48,041 bases of DNA from Phyllobacterium bourgognense (lineage in GTDB: Bacteria > Pseudomonadota > Alphaproteobacteria > Rhizobiales > Rhizobiaceae): the NCBI RefSeq assembly GCF_003337575.1, contig NZ_QPJM01000024.1, positions 1 to 48,041 on the forward strand. Reading direction: 5' to 3'. A model generated the notes under the pieces. It searched no databases. It worked only from the letters and a program-made list of their open reading frames with translations, and was not told the origin of the DNA. Each line of letters begins with the position of its first letter. Positions within the stretch are counted from its first letter, which is position 1. The position numbers and the translations under genes were made by a program. Below are positions 41,358 to 48,041 of this stretch, piece after piece.

Positions 41358-44261
41358 ATGACCCACCATGGGATCCACGGAACCGTTACCCGTATCCGCA
41401 TCCCCACGCGATCAGCGACAGCACTCGCGGCTCTTGTCGCACTATGCGCCTGGTGCGCCCCGCAATCGGCACGCGCACAATGCGCTCCATCCAGCAATGG
41501 TGGCGTTTTGCAAGATGGCGGGGCACCTTGCACGGCCGGCCCTGTAACCGTTGGCTACGGCACAGCCATCGACGCGCGCAACGGTGCCAACGTGACGGCA
41601 AACGGCGCCGTGACCGCGCACGGCTTCGGGACAGGGATCAGTGCCACAACTAACGCCATCGTCACAGCCAACGGTACGGTAACAGCCAGCGGTCAAGGGT
41701 TGAGCGCCAGCAACGGTGGCCAGATCGTAGCGAACGGTATCCTGTTGCAGAACGACGGCGGCGGCGGTGCGGTAGCCATGATCGCTAACAACGCCACCAT
41801 CTTTGCAAATGGCATCACCGTGAGTTGGCCCAACGGCGGCGGCCAGAGCCTTGTGCAGTCCTTGGCGGGAGGACTGATTCAATTTACGAGCGGTTCGTCG
41901 CTCACAATTCCCGGTGGTGGCGTGCCCTCCGCGCTGTTGGCCGATGGCGCGCGGAGCCGCATCATCGCCGATGGGCTGTCTCTGTCGATGGGCGGTTCGG
42001 GCGGCATTACGGCGGCCAAGGCGCAGGCCGGCGGCAATATTCGGCTTACATCCGGCAGCATCGGGTTTTCCGGAGGCGGCGGCAACACCGGTCTCTCGGC
42101 GACGGGCACCAACAGCTCGATTACGGCAAACGGCGTAGTTATCTTGGTGGGTACGGGTGGCGGTGACGTCGGTGCGAATGCCGATTCAGGCGGCCACGTG
42201 GCTCTCACGGGAGGTAGTGTTTCCGTTCAGGGCGGCGGGGGGGAGAAGGGACTTCAGGCGAACGGCGCCGGCAGCCTGATTACCGCAAGCGATGTGGCCG
42301 TCAACATCACGGGAAGCAACGGGAATGCGGGTGTGTATGCCCGGAATGGCGGCGGCATCGAGACAACAGGCGGCTCGGTTTCCGTCGTCAACGGCGCGGG
42401 CGGTCTTCTGCAGAATGGTGGCAGCCTTACAATGGACGGCACCCATGTAACAGCATCGGGAAATGGAGGCTTCGGGTTTCGTTTCGACGGTGGTGGCAAT
42501 GCGAAGACACAGTACAGCAATGGCACAATCACGGCCAGTAGCGCATCCTTCTCGGTGCAGGGGGCCGCGGCCAACATCGGCCTCACTAACACGATAGCGA
42601 CGGCGAACAACAACACCCTGCTCGATACCAACTCCTCAGGTAACACGATTTTCGACGCACAGGAATCGACATTGCGGGGGGTGATCTCGACAAGGGGCAG
42701 CACCAGCACAGTCACCCTCGGACAAAATACCGTTTGGACGATGACCGGCAACTCGACGGCTACCACCGTCGCTAATAGCGCCAGCCAGATCATCTATGCC
42801 CCGCCGACCGGGGACCCGACGCAACTGTCGAGCTACAAGATGCTGACTCTCAGCAACTACGTCGGCGCCGGCGGTCGGATGGCCCTGAACACCTATCTCG
42901 GAACCGACGGATCACCATCGGACCGGATGGTGGTCAACGGAGGTGCGGCGACCGGCACGACCCGGATGAGCTTCACCGACACGGGTGGAGGCGGCGCCCT
43001 GACAACCGCCGACGGCATTCTAGTCGTTGACGCCACAAACGGCACGACCGAGCCGCGTGCTTTTGGCGGATTTGCCGCCGCAGGCCCGTATGACTACCTT
43101 CTCTTTCGTGGCGGTTCCACCCCGGGAAGCGAAAATGACTGGTTCCTGCGCAGCAATATTCAGCCGGGGCCAGATCCTGGGCCGAGTCCCGAACCGGGGC
43201 CAGGTCCTAGGCCGAACCCTGAGCCGCCGGCGCCGCCCGGACCGCCCGTGCCACGCTATCGCCAGGAGGTTTCACTCTATGCGGCCATGCCGGTAATGGC
43301 CTCGATCTATGGCCGCCATATCATCGACACACTGCATGAGAGGATGGGGGGCGATGCCCAATTGCTCGGTCCGGGCAAGCAGGACATGCCCGACGGAATG
43401 TGGGGCAGGATCATCGGCTACTGGGGCCACCGCGACGGCGATCCGATCGGCATCTATGGTCGCGACGGTCCGCCGTTCGACTACGACTTTGGGGCGATCC
43501 AGACCGGCCTCGATCTCTATCGAAACGAAGACGCCAACGGCCAGCGCGACAATGCCGGCCTTTATGTGGCAGTCGGCCGTGCCACTGCCGATGTCGAGCA
43601 CAGTCTCCTCGGGCGTACCTTTAGGGGAGGCCAAGATAAATTTAACGCGGTTACCGTCGGCGGCTACTGGACGCGCTTCGGCGAGCGTAACTGGTACCTT
43701 GATGGTGTTTTGCAGGGAACCTGGTACGACATGGACATGACGGCAGCGCGGGGCTTGCGCGACGGTGACACGAACGGCTTCGGTCTGGCAGCCTCGCTCG
43801 AGGGAGGATATCCATTCCACCTTGGCAACGGCTGGCTGCTCGAGCCGCAGGCGCAGCTGGTCTACCAGGCGCTCAACATCGACGATTTCAACGACGGTGC
43901 GGCAGATGTCAGTTATTCCGACACCGATTCATTAGCCGGCAGGCTCGGCGCGCGGGTGGCGCGCGATTGGGGAATTGGTGCGGTCGACGCCAGTGGCCGG
44001 GCGCCCCGCACCTTCAGCCTGTGGGTCCGCGGTGACATCTGGCACGAATTCCTCGGCGACCCGACGACGGCGTTCTCCTCGGCGACCGGTTCAATCCCCT
44101 TTACCGCCGACCTGGGCGATACGTCAGGCAGGCTCGGCATAGGCGCTGCCATGCAGGTCACTGATGCCGCGACCGTATACGGCAACGTCAACTATGAAAG
44201 CAGTTTCGATGGCGATGCCGATGCCTGGGCCGGCAAGGTGGGCTTCAAAACGACCTGGTAG
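41358..44261 (+). CDS. Classical autotransporter adhesin-like protein
   Basis: A 967-residue type Va secreted protein. Residues 1-40 are a signal peptide with an extended basic start (MTHHGIHGTVTRIRIPTRSA), then ALAALVALCAWCAPQSARAQ. The passenger (about 41-590) is Gly/Asn/Thr rich with many short repeats of the type ANGxVTAxGxG and GGSVSVxGGGG, fitting a beta-helix. A pertactin-like block (LTTADGILVVDATNGTTEPR, YDYLLFRGG) is followed by a Pro/Gly/Glu linker of about 40 residues. About 300 residues of beta-barrel translocator end in VGFKTTW, with terminal Trp. GAGGGGAAGG lies just before the ATG at 41358. Similar architecture occurs in Brucella OmaA/BmaC-type autotransporters. Likely adhesion or surface role, by inference. 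Confidence 0.93.
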   Translation: MTHHGIHGTVTRIRIPTRSATALAALVALCAWCAPQSARAQCAPSSNGGVLQDGGAPCTAGPVTVGYGTAIDARNGANVTANGAVTAHGFGTGISATTNAIVTANGTVTASGQGLSASNGGQIVANGILLQNDGGGGAVAMIANNATIFANGITVSWPNGGGQSLVQSLAGGLIQFTSGSSLTIPGGGVPSALLADGARSRIIADGLSLSMGGSGGITAAKAQAGGNIRLTSGSIGFSGGGGNTGLSATGTNSSITANGVVILVGTGGGDVGANADSGGHVALTGGSVSVQGGGGEKGLQANGAGSLITASDVAVNITGSNGNAGVYARNGGGIETTGGSVSVVNGAGGLLQNGGSLTMDGTHVTASGNGGFGFRFDGGGNAKTQYSNGTITASSASFSVQGAAANIGLTNTIATANNNTLLDTNSSGNTIFDAQESTLRGVISTRGSTSTVTLGQNTVWTMTGNSTATTVANSASQIIYAPPTGDPTQLSSYKMLTLSNYVGAGGRMALNTYLGTDGSPSDRMVVNGGAATGTTRMSFTDTGGGGALTTADGILVVDATNGTTEPRAFGGFAAAGPYDYLLFRGGSTPGSENDWFLRSNIQPGPDPGPSPEPGPGPRPNPEPPAPPGPPVPRYRQEVSLYAAMPVMASIYGRHIIDTLHERMGGDAQLLGPGKQDMPDGMWGRIIGYWGHRDGDPIGIYGRDGPPFDYDFGAIQTGLDLYRNEDANGQRDNAGLYVAVGRATADVEHSLLGRTFRGGQDKFNAVTVGGYWTRFGERNWYLDGVLQGTWYDMDMTAARGLRDGDTNGFGLAASLEGGYPFHLGNGWLLEPQAQLVYQALNIDDFNDGAADVSYSDTDSLAGRLGARVARDWGIGAVDASGRAPRTFSLWVRGDIWHEFLGDPTTAFSSATGSIPFTADLGDTSGRLGIGAAMQVTDAATVYGNVNYESSFDGDADAWAGKVGFKTTW

Positions 44262-44354
44262 GACAACGCGGGCCACTGCCGGTTAACTTAATGCAGAGCT
44301 GAATATCGCTCGATGCGGTGCAGACCCGACCCTAGGACCGACCGCAGAAGTAGC

Positions 44355-45169
44355 GGTTTTGTTGCAACGCCTGAATGGACGCGCAAAGAGGCGTGATACG
44401 AGGCCAATTATGCGGCAAGAATTTCGAACTGCTCAGCCAGGGACGGATTCGGATTGTAGGCAAACCTCGCCTGTCGCTTGCGCATCATGTGGACCATTCC
44501 GATGCCGGACAGGATGATCGCGGCTGTTGCCTGTGATTTGAAGCCAAGCATTGGCCGGCCGCGGCGCTTGATGCGCCGATGGTCCTGTTCAATCCGGTTA
44601 TTGAGGTATTTACTCTTGCGGATTTCGATCAGCTTCAGCCGGCGTCGAGGGCGATACTGCAAACGATTTGTGGTGTGAGGAAACGATAGCCTCCAGTTGG
44701 TCAGACTACCGTCGATGACAACGCGGTCGGGTCGGCCATGACGTGCCAGCGCCTTTCTGAAGAACCGCTTGGCCGACAGCAGGTCACGCTGCTCGCTGAA
44801 CCAGAATTCGACCGTGTCGCGGACATTGTCGATGGCGCGGTTGGTACATCCACTGGCCGCGGACCTTGATGTAAGTCTCGTCTATAGGCCATTTGCCGGT
44901 CACGCACCGCCTGCGTCGGTTGAAACGCTCCAGCAGGTGCGGGCATAACGGACCGTCCAGCGGTGAATGGTCGTGTGGTCGACGGCAATGCCCCGCTCGG
45001 CCATCATCTCTTCCAGATCACGCAAGCTCAGACTGTAGGCCAGGTACCAGCGCACGCAAAGCAGGATCACCGACTGGTCGAACCGGCGGCCCTTGAACAT
45101 TTGATCCTCCGAAATGTCAGAGGTCTTCCTTGTCACAGTGCCGGTATTCACAACGTTGCAACACAACCC
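44355..45169 (-). mobile_element. Degenerate IS6-family insertion sequence, second type
   Basis: About 815 bases bounded by GGTTTTGTTGCAACG at 44,355 and, inverted, CGTTGCAACACAACC near 45,154-45,168. These are imperfect terminal repeats. The transposase gene inside runs on the minus strand and is broken. It differs from the element at 26 kb in both ends and transposase. No target duplication was recognised. Confidence 0.75.
44408..45100 (-). pseudogene. IS6-family transposase, frameshifted
   Basis: From the ATG at 45100 one frame reads MFKGRRFDQSVILLCVRWYL, AYSLSLRDLEEMMAERGIAV and DHTTIHRWTVRYA, then breaks near 44,945. Pieces of the central catalytic region lie in other frames. The C-terminal frame resumes with KSKYLNNRIEQDHRRIKRRG, RPMLGFKSQATAAI and ends NPSLAEQFEILAA at 44408. 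This order is the IS6/IS26-family transposase. At least two or three frameshifts and a deletion disable it. Confidence 0.88.
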
Positions 45170-45250
45170 CTCCAGCGCCGTCTCAATCTGTTGGGCACGA
45201 TCAATCAGGATCGCTAGAACTTGATTGGGCAGAACGCCTATCCTCTCAGT

Positions 45251-45508
45251 CTAATTGTTGGTCCTCTTATTAGCCTGTTCCATGGCTTCCTCAAGCTCAT
45301 CGTCCACTTTCGTGCGGGCAGCAAACAGTTCATCGAGGGCGAGCACCGCCTCTTCGCGACTCCAGCCTGCTGCCGTGGCCTCGTCCAAAACGTCCAACAC
45401 CTCGACTTGCTTGTTGAGTAGCTCATTGAACCGCGGCTCCAGCGCTTTCTGGCAATCAATGGCTCGATCGGCATATTCCTCGCAACTGGGTGGCCCTTGA
45501 ATCGGCAT
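45251..45508 (-). CDS. Small acidic protein, second member of the in-window family
   Basis: An 85-residue soluble protein starting at 45508 behind AGGAGAAAA. It reads MPIQGPPSCEEYADRAIDCQ, KALEPRFNELL, EATAAGWSREEAVLALDELF, then an acidic helical tail. The GP, CxxALExRF and AGWxxxExxxAL positions match the protein at 27,072-27,308. It seems intact and lies next to a broken third copy. No known domain; function unknown. Confidence 0.7.
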   Translation of the reverse strand: MPIQGPPSCEEYADRAIDCQKALEPRFNELLNKQVEVLDVLDEATAAGWSREEAVLALDELFAARTKVDDELEEAMEQANKRTNN

Positions 45509-45569
45509 CTGTTTTCTCCTCTCCCTATCGGCCTTTGCAGAACGCCTGTGTAGTTCCCATCCTCAATAT

Positions 45570-45793
45570 CTAATCGTCTATACCAAGATCACCGGCAGCT
45601 TTGGCGGCTATAAGCCCACGCAAAGCAAACCGAACCTCACTCTCATGCCAGCCGGCTGCCGTGGCCTCAAAGATTACTCGTTCACATCCCCGGTATCGAG
45701 CAACTCAAGGAAACGCGCCTCCAAGGCTTGTTCACATGCGAGAGCTCTGTCCGGATGACTCTCCGGCACTTTCGGTCCTTCAATTAGAGCCAT
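45570..45793 (-). pseudogene. Third member of the small-protein family, frameshifted
   Basis: The ATG at 45793 follows GGAGAGAC. The first frame reads MALIEGPKVPESHPDRALAC, EQALEARFLELLDTGDVNE and then stops. One frame over, VIFEATAAGWHESEVRFALR then GLIAAKAAGDLGIDD continues to a stop at 45570. The joined product matches the other two members along its whole length, so a single frameshift near 45,680 probably disabled it. Confidence 0.7.
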
Positions 45794-46503
45794 AGGTCTC
45801 TCCAGGCTATGTTAACATTCTGCTCTCCGATGACAATATAGCGTTACGGCAGGGCCTGAATCAGAGCTCCAGGTTTACAAATTATGTAAAAGTCCCCATG
45901 GCCAAATAAGAACAATGTTTACCTGAAGCACCGGCAATCTCCGAACAGCTTCTCAGCGCAAACATCACTGGATAGCTCTGACGACAAACCTCGAAGACAT
46001 ATGACTCCAACAAAGCACTAATCAAACCAGCACACCAAGGGAAAGAAACGTATCGAAAGCGCTCTGAACCATAGAGACGCACAGAGACCGAACCACCCAT
46101 CCGATATTTCCATCAGCTTCGATTTAACGTTACGGTGCCCCGTATCCAGTTAATTACCAACTTCTGCATAGTACGATTGGTCACCTTTTGGTGGCCGCAG
46201 AGTTCATGGCTTTCCGGTAACGTGGGGTCGAAGAGTTTGTATCCTCCCCATCTCCGGCCAAATCAGGCCAATGACGTTGGCCACGGCCGAAGTTTCTGAT
46301 GACCACAGGAAACTGCGCTGGAAAACTCCCGACGAGGACACACATTCTTGCTATCCGCGTCGAGCGTCCCAAATCGAAGCTTTTGCAGATATAGAATAGG
46401 GATTAAATTAGAATTGGCATTTGATAGGCTGTTTGCTGTTAAGATCATCCGCCTGATTTGTTTTGTGCGGACATAACGCCAAGAAGAGAATAGAGGTAGG
46501 GCC
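45794..46503. other. Gene-free 700-base stretch
   Basis: No supported gene. It contains the isolated 18-base IS6-type end at 46,124-46,141. The last 60 bases should hold the promoter of the SpoIIAA-like/MarC pair. Confidence 0.4.
46124..46141 (-). repeat. Solitary copy of the left end of the 26-kb IS6-type element
   Basis: Read on the minus strand it is GGGGCACCGTAACGTTAA, identical over 18 bases to 26,125-26,142, which spans the left terminus of the IS6-family element. No transposase sequence lies on its inner side. It is in inverse orientation to the 26-kb end, so the two face each other across about 20 kb. Confidence 0.65.
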
Positions 46504-46872
46504 ATGATTCTACTTGAACCCCTGCGCGACCAAAACATCCTGGTCATTACGCCGCAGGGGCCGCTTGAACAGGCCGACTTCGAGACGATCGCAAAAGCGG
46601 TTGATCCCGTCATTATTTCGAAGGGCAAGGTCACCGGTCTGATGATCCGTATGAAATCATTCCCCGGATGGCGGAACTTTGCGGCTTTTGCAGCGCACCT
46701 GAAATTTGTCGCCCACCACCATCGCTCGATCGAATGCATTGCGGTTGTAACGAGCGGTGGGCTTCTGAAGATCATTTCGGGCATTGCCGGCTATTTCGTT
46801 CACCCCAAGATTCGGCTATTCGGCTTCAATCAACGGGAACAGGCGCTCTCGTGGCTGGAGACTGGTCGTTGA
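46504..46872 (+). CDS. SpoIIAA-like (STAS-related) protein
   Basis: A 122-residue protein: ILVITPQGPLEQADFETIAK, then GLMIRMKSFPGWRNFAAFAA and the HHRSIECIAVVTSGG, PKIRLFGFNQREQALSWLET blocks typical of the SpoIIAA-like family (PF11964 type). The fold is that of STAS anti-sigma-factor antagonists, but members with this pattern are stand-alone and of unknown role, with suggested lipid binding. AGGTAGGG precedes the ATG. Its TGA overlaps the next ATG (TGATG). Confidence 0.85.
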   Translation: MILLEPLRDQNILVITPQGPLEQADFETIAKAVDPVIISKGKVTGLMIRMKSFPGWRNFAAFAAHLKFVAHHHRSIECIAVVTSGGLLKIISGIAGYFVHPKIRLFGFNQREQALSWLETGR

Positions 46873-47684
46873 TGACGTGTCTACAGGACATGATTCCGCC
46901 GGCTGCTTTATCTTTTGCGCTCGGCCCTTTTCGTTCGCGACAATCAATCCGTCATGAAGAATCCCGGCTGCGGCGCGCTAGCCGATTGATTCTCCTAATC
47001 CCCATTCTGGCGATCGTCCTTCCCATGCAATCCTTTGCGCAATCGCCGCTTGGAGCGGGGATGCCGGAGGTGGGGTTCGGCGCGCGCAAAATGTTCCTCA
47101 TGCTTTTTCTGATGCTTGGCCCGATCCAGATCCTGGTGCCCTTCATGGCCATTGCAGGCAACTGCGCCCCAAGCTTTCGACGACGGATGGCCACGAGAGC
47201 GATCCTTTTTTCGGCGGCGGCTTTGGCTGTCGCCGGTCTGCTTGGCCGCACCATGCTTGAGAATTTCGAAATCTCAGTGCCTGTACTGGCGATGACCGGA
47301 GGTATTATCCTACTTCTCGTGGCTTTGCGCACCATCTTGCAGCAGTCTGTCGGCCTGCCGAATCGAATGGCGGAACCAGGACAGACGCCAGATCTGGGAT
47401 TAGCCCTCACACCGCTAGCGTTTCCTACGATCGTCACACCTTATGGTATCGCGGCGGTAATCGTGTTCGCGACGTTGGCGAGCGGCCGCCAAGCGGAGGG
47501 CCTCACCGTCACCGCTATCGTGTTGCTCATCCTGGCTCTGGACTGGGTGGCGATGATTTTCGCGGAGACCATTCTTAGGTGGATCGGAACGGCACTTCAG
47601 GTATTGGCAGTCGTGCTCGGGGTTACCCAGGCAGCTCTCGGTCTGCAGATCATTCTGCATAGTTTAAGTATGATTACCTGGTAG
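46872..47684 (+). CDS. MarC-family membrane protein with long N-terminus
   Basis: A 270-residue protein. After about 45 polar and basic residues comes a hydrophobic segment (LILLIPILAIVLPMQSFAQS) that looks like a signal peptide or extra membrane span. The MarC region follows: FLMLFLMLGPIQILVPFMAI, MTGGIILLLVALRTIL, ALTPLAFPTIVTPYGIAAVI. It is diverged from the MarC protein at 38.3 kb. Translation is coupled to the SpoIIAA-like gene by the TGATG overlap. Starts further inside, before the hydrophobic segment, cannot be excluded. Confidence 0.8.
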   Translation: MTCLQDMIPPAALSFALGPFRSRQSIRHEESRLRRASRLILLIPILAIVLPMQSFAQSPLGAGMPEVGFGARKMFLMLFLMLGPIQILVPFMAIAGNCAPSFRRRMATRAILFSAAALAVAGLLGRTMLENFEISVPVLAMTGGIILLLVALRTILQQSVGLPNRMAEPGQTPDLGLALTPLAFPTIVTPYGIAAVIVFATLASGRQAEGLTVTAIVLLILALDWVAMIFAETILRWIGTALQVLAVVLGVTQAALGLQIILHSLSMITW

Positions 47685-47861
47685 ATTGGCCGTTTCTGGC
47701 GAAAGCGTGGTAAACTAAATCGTTAAAGATCTGCTCATGGCGCGGACATCGACACCAGGATGGGTAACGAATAACGGCGGGGAAAAGGAAACGATCAATG
47801 GAACACTTCGCATTGAGAGTAGGGCTTCGCGGAAGCGCGCGCGGACTGGAGGGATTCATGT

Positions 47862-48041
47862 CTATTTCTGCGCTTGCGCTGTACTTGTCGCCTCCTGCCG
47901 CGTGCCTGGATTTCCAACTGCCATATATCCGGCCAACAAGTTGGATACCGAAACGTCGCCGGGTGTAAGCCTGAATTCATCGAGCTCGCACTTGTATCTC
48001 TCCATTGACCCGCGGAACGCTTGCTCGACCGCAGCGAACTT
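47862..48041 (-). CDS. C-terminal part of a hypothetical protein (partial)
   Basis: On the minus strand an open frame enters from the window edge and reads FAAVEQAFRGSMERYKCELD, EFRLTPGDVSVSNLLAGYMA, VGNPGTRQEATSTAQAQK before TAG at 47862. The composition looks coding. The protein is cut by the window, and I do not recognise a family. The 177 bases between it and the MarC gene contain nothing notable. Confidence 0.45.
   Translation of the reverse strand, partial: KFAAVEQAFRGSMERYKCELDEFRLTPGDVSVSNLLAGYMAVGNPGTRQEATSTAQAQK

Noticed and set aside
41009..41533. A 174-codon minus-strand frame before the autotransporter
   Set aside because: It overlaps the autotransporter start and signal peptide on the other strand and has no supporting signals.
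42254..42793. Minus-strand frame with a hydrophobic product inside the autotransporter gene
   Set aside because: Hydrophobicity comes from reading the Gly/Asn/Thr repeat codons in antisense.
1..48041. CRISPR array, tRNA or rRNA genes
   Set aside because: No regularly spaced direct repeats, tRNA-like CCA-ended cloverleaf or conserved rRNA stretch was noticed; a tRNAscan or Infernal run would settle it.

Overview
The window looks like an alphaproteobacterium of the order Hyphomicrobiales, most likely Brucellaceae (Ochrobactrum/Brucella-like). The evidence is an Omp2b/RopA-type porin, repABC-type partition sites, DUF982-like and other small Rhizobiales-type proteins, and the tryptophan/ketone-body gene content. 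The genus is inferred from recognised protein families, not from a search. Nothing resembling rRNA, tRNA or CRISPR was seen.

Bases 1-22,290 are dense, intact, chromosome-like genes. (i) A tryptophan-to-anthranilate module: kynU-kynA on the minus strand, divergent from a three-gene TrpXYZ-like ABC importer and an alpha/beta hydrolase that is probably the kynurenine formamidase. It ends in a strong terminator. (ii) Small genes including a ParDE-type toxin-antitoxin pair. (iii) A two-subunit 3-oxoacid CoA-transferase divergent from a PAS-LuxR regulator. (iv) A class II Fic protein. (v) A ROK-regulated sugar operon (binding protein, two permeases, SIS-domain enzyme, PfkB kinase, MalK-type ATPase) whose gene set matches Amadori-compound (frl-like) catabolism. 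(vi) A YbaN-type membrane protein, a triple-repeat periplasmic protein, and an Lrp regulator divergent from a LysE exporter.

Bases 22,290-29,160 are a decayed accessory region. They hold two repABC-type parS palindromes (one inside a perfect 42-bp palindrome), a wrecked repC gene, a frameshifted serine recombinase, a RelBE-type toxin-antitoxin pair, a dead IS6-family element with both ends, and a run of small Rhizobiales-type genes, several broken. I read this as the fossil of an integrated repABC plasmid.

Bases 29,160-48,041 carry a probable amino-acid decarboxylation/antiport system. A 909-residue Orn/Lys/Arg-type PLP decarboxylase is followed directly by an AspT-family antiporter, then comes a porin on the opposite strand, then a second AspT-family gene. 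The second antiporter is preceded by a degenerate copy of the decarboxylase 3' end and by a 15-base upstream element shared with the first cassette, so the locus probably once held two complete decarboxylase-antiporter cassettes. Further right are a MarC protein, a broken secreted-protein gene, a 967-residue autotransporter, a second dead IS6-family element, two relatives of a small protein also found at 27 kb, and a SpoIIAA-like/MarC gene pair. An 18-base sequence covering the left end of the 26-kb IS6 element recurs in inverse orientation at 46.1 kb, so the 20-kb block containing the decarboxylase/AspT and autotransporter genes may have moved as one unit.
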